Shown: positions 35,986 to 47,241 of the stretch, piece by piece
How the letters are laid out: each line of letters opens with the position of its first letter
Position numbering within the stretch: the stretch's first letter is position 1
Source of the DNA: Hexactinellida sp. DTS-2022
Taxonomy: Eukaryota; Porifera; Hexactinellida
DNA: 64,000 nucleotides
Direction of reading: 5' to 3'
NCBI GenBank assembly: GCA_028753945.1
Contig: JAPNXP010000009.1
Location: 3,968,001-4,032,000, forward strand
Notes under the pieces: generated by a model
The model's input: the letters and a program-made list of their open reading frames with translations, nothing else
Databases searched by the model: none
Told to the model about the DNA's origin: nothing
Program-made: the position numbers and the translations under genes

Positions 35986-36817
35986 ATTTAGGAAATATAC
36001 TTTTGCCTGACAACCGAGGAATGTGTCAACATTCCTATTATAATTTTGATATATTTTATTTAACTAGGTCTGGGTATCAGAGTGGACCACAGGTCTGGGT
36101 ATCAGAGTGGACCACGGGTCGATGGGTCATGGTTCATGGGTCAGATGGGTCACCTAAATCGATGGGTCAGGTGGGTCATGGGTCACTGCTCTGTGACCCA
36201 TGACCCATGACCTATTTGGAATTTCGATGTTCGTCCAGTTATACTAGTACGAATCGAATTAACCGAGAAACATTACAGGGTATTTCTTTGGTATTAGAAG
36301 TCTACCAAAATTAATTGATTGACAAGCATCATATGTTTATTATAAGTCGGATTGTATACATAAAAGTTTAGATATTTAAAAAGGTCAATGGTATCACGAT
36401 GGGTCAAAGGGTTACTTGATGGGTCAATGGGTCACTCGATGGGTCATGGGTCAATGGGTCAATGGGTCATGGGTCACAAAGGCGATGGGTCATGGGTCAC
36501 CAAAGTTGACCCATGTTCCACTCTGCTGGGTATCATCATGTACCAATGTTGAACATATATAACGCGTTTAACTGTGTTATAGCAGGGTTTAAAAACATGA
36601 TAATTCGAACGAAAATTGACCATTACGTCATCAAATGATGACATATTTCAATTCTGAAAGATTCTATATATCATATTCGGATGTTCCCATATAGTTCCAA
36701 AACATATTCAGGTCTACCATTACTAATAATTGAGATAAAGAAGTACCCTCTATTTTACAATGGCCTTCGACAGTATCCTTATTCCACATTTTGATAACAC
36801 TGAATAGGCCTTATTAT
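35985..36817. repeat. Relic of the CATGGCC palindromic family, split by a MITE
   Basis: 35985-36077 and 36534-36817 together match 22925-23321 (atttaggaaatatac, gaggaatgtgtcaacatt, tataacgcgtttaactgtgtta, cgtcatcaaatgatgacat, aatggccttc). The intact relative shows the empty site ctgggtat near 23014. Confidence 0.7.
36078..36525. mobile_element. hAT-like MITE rich in gggtca repeats, with duplicated left end
   Basis: The ends are CAGAGTGGACCACGGGTC (36103) and, reversed, CAGAGTGGAACATGGGTC. The 8-bp ctgggtat occurs at 36070-36077, again at 36095-36102, and after the right end at 36526-36533. So the target duplication plus the first 17 bases of the element are repeated on the left. The interior is mostly imperfect gatgggtcatgggtca repeats, partly self-inverted near 36175-36210. 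Confidence 0.85.
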
Positions 36818-38365
36818 AACGTAGGTCACGTATAGATATACTATCATCACTTGATAATTCTTTGATTCTACATGTAAGTAATAATTTTTCCGATATACAA
36901 CATCAGGGGCGTTCCAGGATTGGGTACGGAGGGGGAGAGGGTGTGCACCGGAGCGAGCGACAGTAAGGGGGACCAATTTTGCACATATTACATTGGCAAT
37001 AGTTTTCAAGGGGCGGTACGTACCCTTGATCATGCATGATCATTTTTATCCTGCAACAATTTATCCTTTGCCGTATTCGTTTTTCTCATTCCCTCAAAAT
37101 TTAGTTTATTTATACCTTAATTCTAACTTGGTTGTGTTTACTTCGGGCTGTAGAAAGTTCAGCTTTCCTAAAGTAACTACGTTTACTTCTCTTGTCTCTC
37201 TTTCCAGATTTCTTCCATCTGTGTGTTATCCTTCCTTACCACCATTATCCATTTTATTCATTTGTTACTTATGGGTAAGAATGCAAAATCAAATGCTTTT
37301 ATTCTGCCAGAAATACTTTCACTTATACCTTCGTGTAAAGTCCCCAGGTTAGTTTCGTTTTGCAATATACTAATTTTCACAATGCGCACCCAATTTTTAC
37401 CTATAGAATTCGTAAAAAGGTATTTTCACAGGATATAATGTTTGGCCAAGTATCAAACCTTTCCAAAGTTGGAAAATTGGCATATAATGTGTTGCCAAAA
37501 AGTCAGGAAAATCAGGTAAATACAATGAAAAAAAGTTAATTGTCTTGTTATTCGAGGGACCATTATATAAATGTTGACTCGAAAATTTACCTTAGCTATA
37601 ACTGAAACTATTAAATTTTGATTTGAAAACCTTGATAGACGATCTATGGTAATACTAAGTAAGGCTGACACACCTCGCAAATTTGCATTTCCCTCAGCAA
37701 AAATTGGACAGTTAGTTCGAGTGAAATTGAGGTTGAAAAGAGATTTCATTTTATCGATTTTTTTGACTATAGTATAGTCACATGTAAGGATATCCGGACC
37801 ATTGAACTTTGTTGTAGGCCGTTTTAGTCGACTTGAAATTCAATGTAGTACTGTTTAATTTCATAGTTTGAGTAATTTAGTGTAACTTAACCTAGTTTCC
37901 TTTGAGAGTTTTTATTTGTACACTGGGTACCGCATGATCATGGCGCATCAATGCGATGCTCATTCTCATTCTCATTCTGTTATGTCGTTACACACATACG
38001 AACGAAGGCTAATTTAATTAAAAAATGGGAGCCGATTGAATGGAAATAGATGTGCGGTTTCCACTGTATAAATGGAGGATAGGACGGCTGGATGAGGAAA
38101 AGGAGGAGGGCCCCCCAAAAAGTTATTGGCTAATATAATCAAAACTGATTGAAGAAATAGTTACCTTTTATTTATGTTATAAATATATGTATATCCATGA
38201 ACTACAATCTACAGGACTATTCACAAGGTTGGACCATGGATTGTTTGAGGTCTGACCTCATATATTCAGAATTAGTTGAATATCATAGTTATTAATGTTT
38301 CGGATGTTCAACTTACTAAATTACATTCTTGTTAGAAACGAAATATAATTATTATCGTTTACAAG
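36818..38365. other. Intergenic, no recognised gene
   Basis: A GC-richer scrap at 36905-37025 (gggtacggagggggagagggtgtgc) looks like decayed transposon sequence. A minus-strand frame at 37453-37749 has no motif I can name. Confidence 0.35.
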
Positions 38366-38644
38366 CAGGGTTGTTAAAAATCATGATTATTATTTTTAAT
38401 AAAAAAAATCCGATTTTCTTTAGTTGAATCCGATTTTTTTTATTTAAATCAGAGTTTGGAATTTAATTTTTTTTGCAATATATATCACACTGGCGTATAT
38501 TATTGGCTAATAGATTAATTACATAGATAATGACTCATTATCATTGTAATTTGACTCATTATCTATGTATTTCTTTTCATTTTGCAAAAAACAATAGACA
38601 TAAAAAATCTGATTTAAATCAATGATTTAAATCTAACAACCCTG
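38366..38644. mobile_element. hAT-like MITE (CAGGGTTGTTA ends)
   Basis: The ends are CAGGGTTGTTAAAAATCATG and, reversed, CAGGGTTGTTAGATTTAAAT. The flanks tttacaag (38358-38365) and tttacaaa (38645-38652) match at 7 of 8 positions. The interior repeats aatccgatttt. It is 279 bp. Confidence 0.8.
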
Positions 38645-38856
38645 TTTACAAAATAACATGATGTATAAGTATACTACTTGTATCATTGTCGAAAAGGATG
38701 AAACAAGGTACAAAAAATAATTACACACAGTACACAGTGATTAAACTTCTAGTTCGGTTTGAATTTCTTAATTTTGCGTGATTCGTCTTGCTCCTTTCAA
38801 GCGAGTTCAAGTTCTTCGTTGTATTTCGATAATGTGCAATTGCATATTGTGAAAAA

Positions 38857-41320
38857 TTAACTTCTTAAGGATATCCCATCTGAAGGTCGAACAACTGGGA
38901 CATTAAGTCTGCCATATCTCCTCATGTTCAGATTTAAAGTGAATAAGACATAATTTACTAATATACTACGTGACTGTTCAGTAAGTAGCCCTTCGTACAA
39001 TGTGGAGTCGAATTCAATTAAGGTATAAACCGTCCATATCTTGGTCACTGCATTAAGAACTGGCTGTGATGGCCATTTCAGTGATCCCCGATCAACTAAT
39101 TCAAAAAGTGTATAGACGGATTGAACATCATGAAACTCGATAACCTTGTCTTCCGTTAGTTCTGTAAGGCAATCGCAACATTTCATTTTGGAACGCTTAA
39201 AAATAGAGTGAACTGCATATCCCCCAATAAAATCCAGAGATTGAAGAATGGGAAGAGGTGCTTCTACTGTACGTATCTTCTTCGATGATAGACAGAAACA
39301 TATCTATATTAACATTTGAATCATCACCTTAGACTGCTGAAGGGAATGTATCAAGAAATTATTTAGTGAGAGGCTATTGAATTAAGATTGTTTCGAAAAG
39401 AGTTTTAATAGCTAGAGAGTTTGAGACGTCGTTCACTTTCATAAATTTGACAAGCTTTGACTTGGTACTGTGCACCTGATAGCATCCCATAAAGCCAAAA
39501 ATGATGTTAAATGGAATCATTCTGCATAAAAGCACTGAGAATGTAATCGAATCCACAATCTTGGGCTAAATAATTGACGATTTAGGGAGACAATAACGTT
39601 ACAGCTGTGGTGGAAACTAGTAAAATTTTGTGGAGTTAGCTTTCCATATTTTCCAGGGAGTTCTTTCCAATGTGAGAGCCAGTCTGCAATACGAGCAAGA
39701 AATGTGAACCTCGAGTCGTTGTAAATCAAAGGAAGTGATACATCATTTCGGAAACGTTTTTGCTTTGGTAGGTGTATTTACATTGAATACTTTCCAAACA
39801 CTGCAAATGATTTTAATAAAATCGTGTGTTTGAGATTTGTAAGTTTCTCGAATCGAATTTTGTATTTGAAGAGCGGCAGCAGTTAGGTCATTAAATATCT
39901 TTAAGGCAAGGTGAACATTCTGACGTTCAAGCTTTGTGGGCCAGCATGCTTTTGCAGTTAACTTCGGTGCTTGTTTCACTGAGTTGTATTGTTCAGATTT
40001 GAATAATAGTCTGACATCTTCCAAAGAAGCTTTGTTTGTAATAGAAAAGTCGTCAAAAGAAGGAAAAGTGAAAGTTTTATTGTAATCCGTTTGATTTAGC
40101 CAATTGTTTAGGATAGTTTTTAAAATGTGAACAAAATCAAAAAGCAGGAATAAACTTCTATAAGAATCAACGGGATGGGGTATGTAATGTTCAAGTTGTA
40201 ATTTTGATGAGAATAACTATAAGAGACCAACGTTTATAGGATGATTATCAGTTATGATAGCCACAACAGATAGACCACATTACTCGATATCAGATATTAC
40301 CTTCTTCGTGATAGGAAATATTTTGACGCACTAGTTTGCGAACAAGGGAGAAGTCGGACAATTGTAGACCATTTTGTAAATAGACTTGAAATCATAAGAC
40401 TAGTATGTTTCTCGATGCTTTGTTGGGATTATTCGACAATCCTATAATTTTTCCATCTTTCAAATGAATCTCATCCATGTGAAGAGAAACATAGCGTGCT
40501 GGTGATTAAATCCGGTTGTTAAATTTCTAAGGTAGGAAATATAATCATTTTCTAAACCAATGTTTTCTTGGAGACGTCGGAGAGTTGAGTGATGTGGTAG
40601 AGAAATGCATTCAAGCGATTGTAAATATCGATAAGCAGCAGGAGATATAAGTTCGCATTTGATGATAGTATGGTAGTTACTATTATATTATACTTTCTAT
40701 GGGTTTTCGGACAAAGAACATTTTCAAGCTGAGAAATGGATGAATTGTAAACAAGAAAGTAAATCTGAATTACTACTAGTTATCGCATCTTCACTTAATT
40801 TAGAAATTGATTCTGAGAGTTGAGTAGAAGCAGCTTTAACAGCCATTTCAATGCAATCGATAGAATACTTTGAAATTTCTTCATTAAGCACAGATATTTG
40901 ATGAACATCATCTATTTTTCTTTATAGAAATAGGTATTTGAATATTGTGATGAAAAGCTTTCAGATTCAAGTGAAAATCTATTTTCAAGTAAGATTTGAT
41001 TTGTAATTGGTCTTGAGATAGAGACGGGTGTAATATGTGCAAGGTAGAAGGAATTGAATACCAGAGAAGCCAGTGATTTGAAATATTAGTTTTCTCCAAT
41101 TTGTACTCAAGCTCAGCGAAAGTATTAACACAAATTATTATTTTTTTCTTTTTTACATTGGAGGGCACTTTCTTCTAAAAGCTTTCTTAGTTGGATACTC
41201 TCCTTCAAATTAAAGTCGAGACGCTTTGGCTTTTCAACAGTTTTTTGAAGATACGAGAGACAATTGGGTTGTATCGTGGGAGTAGCACCATCAACAAGTC
41301 CGGGTCTTCGATATGCCTTT
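38857..41320 (-). pseudogene. THAP/P-element-like transposase, decayed and lacking the THAP domain
   Basis: Read right to left, it begins at about 41320 with RRPGLVDGATPTIQPNC, which corresponds to the proline-rich stretch directly after a THAP finger; the finger itself is absent. Later pieces are APKLTAKACWPTKLERQNVHLAL (40000-39900 region, matching KACWPSQLERQ in the copy at 15930), SIRETYKSQTHDF, WLSHWKELPGKYGKLTPQNF at 39730-39600, and the C-terminal MKCCDCL and VDRGSLKWPSQPVL at 39186-38857. Many stops and frameshifts separate the pieces. It is an old copy, truncated at its 5' side next to the 41367 Tigger scrap. Confidence 0.82.
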
Positions 41321-41366
41321 TAAAAGAAGAGCTAGTATACTACAGTGGAAAGAGCTAGCAGTAGTA

Positions 41367-41410
41367 CAGTGCCCCGATACGCGCATGCCCCGATATGCGG
41401 GGTTCTACTG
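41367..41410. mobile_element. Very short Tigger-like MITE, 44 bp, TA target site
   Basis: It starts CAGTGCCCCGATACG and ends, reversed, CAGTAGAACCCCGCATATCG, with TA on both sides (41365-41366 and 41411-41412). It is little more than two joined ends. Confidence 0.65.
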
Positions 41411-41465
41411 TATATACTTATTAGTGAGGCCACTTAATTAATGAATAGGAAATTAGGAATATAAA

Positions 41466-42243
41466 CTAGGGTGCGACCCGTAAAGCCCATGGCCCGTGGC
41501 CCGCTATCAAAGCCCGCGGCCCGCGGCCCGCTTATTTATTTTGCCAGCCCGCGATTTAGGAAATTTGTTTATTTTTTAGCACCGTTGGATGAATTCGTAA
41601 ATATATTCAATAAGAATTGTGAATTCATATAAATTTCCGCGTTATAAGAGGCGGGAAATTGTATACGCAAATAGTATACGTGTATAATAAAATTTTAATA
41701 TAGGCAACACTTAGATAGTTTGGTTAATTATTTCCTTTTTCTTTCTATTAATGGTGGAAGATAGTAGCTTTAGTACATCTAGACCAGGGGTTTATCTAGG
41801 TTTTTGTGGCTGGCACTTTATTATGGAGGTAGAAATTTTCCGGCACTCTAAAGGTATTAGCTACACTACATAATTAGTATAATTCATTGATGCGGCATTA
41901 TTCAGGGAGGTAAATTGCTACGTTGCACAAACAGTTATTTATCCATGGATTTCTGGACCAGAAAATCTGGCCATACACCCGGGAACTAATTAGGTGCCAA
42001 CCCGGCACCTAGATTAAATCGCAAATCACGAACATTTTGACCACAACTGATGCCTGGCTGGAACCTTAAAGTTCCGGCCAGGTACCTAGATAAACCCCTG
42101 ATCTAGACTTTTATATTTATTTGTTATTGAAAAATTAACAATTGATCTTTTTGACACTTTTCGGCCCGTTTTGGGCCCGCGGCCTGTAGAAAAAGGCCCG
42201 CAGCCCGTGATTTACAATAAAGCCCGTACGGGTCGCACCCTAG
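41466..42243. mobile_element. hAT-type MITE rich in cggcccg repeats
   Basis: The ends are CTAGGGTGCGACCCGTA and, reversed, CTAGGGTGCGACCCGTA. Perfect 8-bp duplications aatataaa lie at 41458-41465 and 42244-42251. gcccgcggcccg repeats lie inside both ends, and another hAT MITE is nested at 41785-42100. Confidence 0.93.
41785..42100. mobile_element. hAT-type MITE nested in another MITE
   Basis: The ends are CAGGGGTTTATCTAGGT and, reversed, CAGGGGTTTATCTAGGT. Perfect 8-bp duplications atctagac lie at 41777-41784 and 42101-42108. It is 316 bp. Confidence 0.94.
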
Positions 42244-42514
42244 AATATAAACAAATATTGATAGATAAGTTTCAAATCAGTAGGAACATTCTAACTTTTG
42301 CAATGGGTTGGTAAATGTATTTGAGAGTACCAAGAACATAGTTATAATTTAAGCTATATGGAAACCGTTAAAATGCGATGGAGTCAGGGCCGGATTACCC
42401 AATAAGCTAACTAAGCTATAGCTTGGGGCCTCGCCAAGTTTGGGGCCTCCACAGCCTCACAATTTGGGGCCACAATTGTTGTCAATGCCATCGGAGTAGG
42501 GGGGCCTTGCTGCC

Positions 42515-42709
42515 ATGGCACCCTCACTTTATAGGAGCCTCCGATGGTATTGGCATTCGAGACTGAAACATATGAAAAATGAATTGAGAACAACAACGCT
42601 ACAAGGAAAACTATCTTCCCTGAGCATCATGTGTATTGAAAGTGACAAATTGCGGCAATTAACTTTCAATGACATCAAAGAAGAATTTACTCGCCAAAAG
42701 GTTCGTTAA
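42515..42709 (+). pseudogene. hAT transposase C-terminal fragment
   Basis: The frame ends LQGKLSSLSIMCIESDKL, then FNDIKEEFTRQKVR. This is the helical C-terminal dimerisation end of ZMYM1-like hAT transposases (compare MSELRSDNLVEISIE in the copy ending at 9595). The rest of the gene is missing. Confidence 0.65.
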
Positions 42710-43698
42710 AAAAAACCTTGCACCAACATGCAAGGTCTTAAGTAACTGTATTGCTGTCCGAGCCCACTTAATTGATACTGTATAACCTGTACATATTATT
42801 GCTTTCATAAGTAGGGGCGACTGGGCGTTACTAACTTGTACTTAGGAAGAGGTGTTAATACTCTCTTTTCAGTGCTTAGCCTCCATTTTCTATAGTATTC
42901 GCCTCTTTTTACTGTGCCGACTATACTATAGTATAGTGGCCCAGTATTGAAATCACTGCCTTTATTATTATTATTTTTATTTCTCCGTAGCCGGTGCCCT
43001 GGCCACACCTGTATACATTATGGGCTGAAATTTGGCATGTAGTTGCGAAGTGACCGTCTAATTTGCACCTGGGGTTACAATTTTTGATCAAATAATTTTA
43101 ACACCTATTTCAACTAATTATGGCTCATAGCATTAAATAATTAATAGTGAGCTTCATAAAATTTACATATTTGGATAGAGAATTAAATTCTACACCTTTT
43201 CACAGTGCACGAATTTTCAAATTGGGCTTAGATTGTGCCACAATTGAGTTTAAAATTTCCTTTGTTTACTCGCACTTCAATCTCAGTAAAATTGTTGAAT
43301 CTAATTCCATTGTTTCAACTTGTAATAATTATATTGATTTCACTTGTTAAATCTTAACCCTATTGTTTCAACTTGCGATAAATATATTGATTCAACCGTG
43401 ACCTTCGATATAAAAGGCCTGAGTGCTGAGCAAAAATCAGTGTACCATGGATTACTTAAAGTGCATTTTTTTATTCACCCATAACATTAATAATCAAAAT
43501 AACAATGACTATCAACAGATAAATCTTTGTTTTTAATTAATTAATATGTGACATAGTTAGTTTAGGTTCACAATCCGTTCTTATTATATTTGGTTATTAG
43601 TTCTTCAAAGAATTACTTGGATGTGTACGAATATTATTCCTTTACTTTTTCTATTTCATTACTAATTTAGCTAATAGATATATTATAAAAACACTTAG

Positions 43699-46416
43699 AT
43701 GCCTAACACTTGCTCAGCACCTGGTTGCCGGAGTAATTATTCTGGGGAGCCATATACACCACTTTTCAAATTACCATCGAATCCTCAAGACGTTAGAGAA
43801 AAATGGCTACACGCTCTGCACAGGGAGGATATTGAAGATTTGAAGAACATATTCGTCTGTTCTAAACATTTTGCTGCCCAGGATTTAATTACTGAAGTGG
43901 ATATGCCTCAACCTGATGGTTCAATACAGAAGATTCCTCGTCGACCCATTCTACGTGAGAATGCTATACCTTGCCTTCTACCCAATTGTCCCAAGTATCT
44001 AAGCACAAAACCACAGTCCGCTAAGCCTGAACGTTTAAATCGTCAGAAGATTGAGAGTAACTTGTTCTTTCAAGCCTTAGAACAGAGCATTGATATCCAT
44101 ACCGCTGAAGATGATAAGTTCGGTGTCAGATCGTTAGCGGAACTAAAACATAAGCTCACGGATTTTGATCTACCGCCTTCTTGGGTTAAATGGTATTCAG
44201 AGGACACTTGTATAAACTTAATACAACTATCGAAAGACAAACAAATATCTATTCCAGGATATATTACAATTAATGACTCCTTAACACCAATAGGCTTATA
44301 TCAAACCATTCAAATTCCTCTCTCAATCCACCATCTCAGCGATATTAGAGAAATCGATAAAATCATTAGTGATGTTTCACTATATACTAAGGATTGTGTT
44401 GAAAAAAGTATTAAGGAAGCTACTGCTAACATCGGAAGTGCAATTTCGAATATAGAAACTTCAAACGATACATTAGAGAAATATTCAGAATTGTTACCCC
44501 AGCTAAAGTTTTTACTGTGCCAACTTGAGAATACTCTTATTCCTAAAAGTCGAGGAAGGTACAATGTAATTACAATGGTGCTAGCTCTAAAATCCCATTT
44601 GATTTCTTCTACTTGCTACAACTACTTACAGTCCTTAAATTGTTTAATTTTCCCTCACCCAGCAACCCTACGTAATCTTTATGGCACTATAGGCTTGGAG
44701 TGTGAGCTGAAAACTTATCTGATGGCTTCTACTGCTAAATTTAATAACCAAGAAAGGAATGTTACACTACATTTAGATGAAATACATGTAAAATCAGAGT
44801 TCTCTTACACAGGGGGGAGAATACTCGGCTCTTCATCTAACCGTACAGAAGCAGCCAATACTGTTCTTGCATTCATGATATCAAGTCTATGCAAAAAATG
44901 GTCTACAGTTGTACGACTTTTACCTTGCGCAAAATCTTCTGCTGCTCAAATATTACCCATTTTCCTCGAAGTAATAAAAGATATTGAAAGTTGTAATTTT
45001 CAAGTTCAAGTTGTTTGTACAGATAACTACCCTCTCAACGTGAGTCTGTTTAAATTACTATCTCCTACCACTATTCTGGAAACCTGTGTTCCTCATCCAT
45101 TACAGCCCTGTAGACCACTTTATCTTATTTTCGACTTTGTTCACATCATCAAAACAATAAGAAATAATTGGATAAATCAAATCGATTCCAATCACACATT
45201 TAGCTGTCCTTCATTCTTATCTTGCGACCTCCCCTTATGTGCAGCATTTCAGGATCTTCGAAACCTTTTTATACTTGAGCAAAATTCTGTCGCTAAAACA
45301 GCCCACCGCTTAACAGCTAAATCTTGTTGGCCCTCTAGTCTCGAAAGACAAAATGTCAATTTAGCACTTCGGGTATTTGACGATTCAACCGCTGCAGCTT
45401 TACCTGTCCATGCTGCGAAATATAATGAAATTTCAGAAACAGCTAAGTTCATTAACCTAATTTCTAAGGTATGGAAAATTTTCAACGTTGGTACACCTAA
45501 TAAAGGCCTCCGTCTAAATGACGAGTTTTCAATGCCTCTACTGAATAATGACAAACGGTTTCAATTTCTTTCAGATGTGGTGAGATGGCTTAATGAGTGG
45601 AAAATTTTGCCCAATAAGCGCGGAAAACTCACTGCCCAAACTTTTACCAGTTTTCGGCACTCGTGTATTGTCCTTGAAGAGATAGTCAATCATCTTACCA
45701 AAAATTGTGGCTTTACATATGTTCTAAGTGTGTTTCTCCAGAATGAACCAATCGAACATCGCTTTGGTATATACCGAATGATGAGTGGTGCCCAATACAA
45801 CGTAACAGTTTGTCAGATTTTGCAAAGTGAAAGACTGATAAAGATTTCTACAATTCTCAAGTTATTCTCTTCGAATACAATGGGTGGGGGCTCAGTCTCA
45901 TTAAAAGATTTTTTAAAATCATTCTCAATATCCGAAGAATCTAGCGATGCCGACCTATTCGATTTGGATCCCTATATCAGAATGTTAGATGAAGAAGAAC
46001 CACCAATCGCACTCGATACCTCTCTCCTTCAATCTCTAGCCTTTATCGCCGGTTATTGTGTTCATTCCGTATTCAAGAGTAGTTTATATTCCAAGCGAGC
46101 TAGTAGTACTCACTCCTCTAGCTTGGATATCAATGAGAAAGTAAGTAGCGTCTGTTCCCAATGTTTGAACAGCCTTATTGAAGAAGACACTTTTGATCTA
46201 GACGTAACTGATCCTGTCTATGGCTTAATATTATCGAATGACAGAGGAGGCCTTAAGTATCATTCAGTTCCTGTACTTGAAGCGGTTGTAAAGCTGTGGA
46301 AACTGGAAAGTATACTCGAGGATCGAAATGGATCCGAGTCTCTTCAGTCTATTTCTAACAGGTCCATCTCGACAGATCTTAGTTTCCTTAACATTAAATC
46401 TCATCGAGAGGGATGA
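43699..46416 (+). CDS. THAP/P-element-like transposase, long intact frame
   Basis: ATG at 43699 opens a 905-residue intronless frame. Residues 1-88 are a THAP zinc finger: C5-x4-C10, then C54-x2-H57, followed by AIPCLLPNCPKYLS, the counterpart of the conserved AVPS-type box. A helical linker leads to LKFLLCQLENTL and GRYNVIT (about 270-290). The RNase-H-like core contains HLDEIHVKSEF (first Asp near 358), GGRILGSSSN, CTDNYPLNVSLFK (second Asp near 441), KSCWPSSLERQNVNLAL, and NEPIEHRFGIYRMMSG (Glu near 690). A Cys pair lies in SSVCSQCLNSL. P-family transposases bind their own ends through THAP and cut and paste DNA. The last about 25 residues are out of frame relative to the other copies because of a frameshift near 46330-46360; the true C-terminus continues at 46328-46603. 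Expression and activity are unknown. Confidence 0.9.
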   Translation: MPNTCSAPGCRSNYSGEPYTPLFKLPSNPQDVREKWLHALHREDIEDLKNIFVCSKHFAAQDLITEVDMPQPDGSIQKIPRRPILRENAIPCLLPNCPKYLSTKPQSAKPERLNRQKIESNLFFQALEQSIDIHTAEDDKFGVRSLAELKHKLTDFDLPPSWVKWYSEDTCINLIQLSKDKQISIPGYITINDSLTPIGLYQTIQIPLSIHHLSDIREIDKIISDVSLYTKDCVEKSIKEATANIGSAISNIETSNDTLEKYSELLPQLKFLLCQLENTLIPKSRGRYNVITMVLALKSHLISSTCYNYLQSLNCLIFPHPATLRNLYGTIGLECELKTYLMASTAKFNNQERNVTLHLDEIHVKSEFSYTGGRILGSSSNRTEAANTVLAFMISSLCKKWSTVVRLLPCAKSSAAQILPIFLEVIKDIESCNFQVQVVCTDNYPLNVSLFKLLSPTTILETCVPHPLQPCRPLYLIFDFVHIIKTIRNNWINQIDSNHTFSCPSFLSCDLPLCAAFQDLRNLFILEQNSVAKTAHRLTAKSCWPSSLERQNVNLALRVFDDSTAAALPVHAAKYNEISETAKFINLISKVWKIFNVGTPNKGLRLNDEFSMPLLNNDKRFQFLSDVVRWLNEWKILPNKRGKLTAQTFTSFRHSCIVLEEIVNHLTKNCGFTYVLSVFLQNEPIEHRFGIYRMMSGAQYNVTVCQILQSERLIKISTILKLFSSNTMGGGSVSLKDFLKSFSISEESSDADLFDLDPYIRMLDEEEPPIALDTSLLQSLAFIAGYCVHSVFKSSLYSKRASSTHSSSLDINEKVSSVCSQCLNSLIEEDTFDLDVTDPVYGLILSNDRGGLKYHSVPVLEAVVKLWKLESILEDRNGSESLQSISNRSISTDLSFLNIKSHREG

Positions 46417-46603
46417 GACCGAGTTTTGGAGAAATAAGTGCCCTACTTGCAGCACGATAGGATGGAATATATTAAAGAAGATTATTTTTTCCGCGACCAA
46501 CTGCATGCTAGCAAATAAAGTAAAGAATATGAATTCATTGAAAAGGACTATGACTGATAGCTCGAATATATCTCGTAAATACAATAAAATAAAATCAAAA
46601 TAA
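46328..46603 (+). pseudogene. Frameshifted C-terminus of the THAP transposase
   Basis: This frame carries FLTGPSRQILVSL, KCPTCSTIGWNILKKI and NCMLANKVKNMN. It aligns with VQGPSKQILVSL and CSSCNMIYWHILQKM in the copy at 51015-54728. It is the missing end of the 43699 frame, displaced by one small indel. The C-x2-C...W motif is shared by all copies in the window. Confidence 0.85.
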
Positions 46604-47112
46604 TCAGATTTATGTGTTAGTATTCTCTTTATTGTACTAGCAATAGCAATCCAGTTTTATTATTGTTGTTCTTGTGTGATATTATAAAAATCAACACATC
46701 TGTATCCAATTTAATCAATAGATTCTTAAATAGTATAGCATTTCATATGCAAATGTATGCACTTTAAGTAATCCATGGTCCAAGTGAGCACTCAGGCCTT
46801 TTATATCGAAGGTCACGATTCAACTTATAAATTCCAGCTGGCTTCTATTTAATTGTAGTATTACTATACAATGGATTAAATAAAATAAAATAATATATGG
46901 AATTTGTTGACTCTACTCAACTCACCGTGGATAACATTGCTAAAATAAATAACTAATAATATAATATATTATCAATACAAAATGAATGAATGGCAATAAA
47001 CTCAAGATGGTTTATGATAGAAACAAACTTCAAATTCAACAATCGTTCCTTGTGACTCCGACCACTTAACAAATGGTTCTTCACACCTTGGGCGTTGATG
47101 ACTTGGCGAAAA

Positions 47113-47241
47113 AAATCCAAAATTGCAGCCTGCGCCGACAGCATGTTCCTTTGGAGGCACTATCAATAAACCACCAACAAAATATAGTGCCACCAAAGGA
47201 ACATGCGTCGGCACAGCCTGAAATTTTGGATTTTTTAAGCG
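47113..47241. repeat. Hairpin inside the hAT element
   Basis: Arms 47113-47163 and 47189-47241 are inverted copies (gcatgttcctttgg on the left, ccaaaggaacatgc on the right) with a loop of about 25 bp. Confidence 0.85.

Larger units (their letters stand above)
43397..46816. mobile_element. Well preserved P-like (THAP) transposon with TIRs and 8-bp TSD
   Basis: The left end starts GTGACCTTCGATATAAAAGG after one extra c, and the reversed right end is the same. A second block, ACCATGGATTACTTAAAGTG, is also inverted on both sides (near 43444 and 46765). Identical gattcaac copies lie at 43389-43396 and 46817-46824. At 3420 bp it has one gene nearly filling it. It is the most complete transposon in the window. 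Confidence 0.92.

Noticed and set aside
36993-37749. Overlapping frames on both strands (up to 119 residues)
   Set aside because: No motif was recognised, the composition is AT-rich, and there is no conservation within the window.
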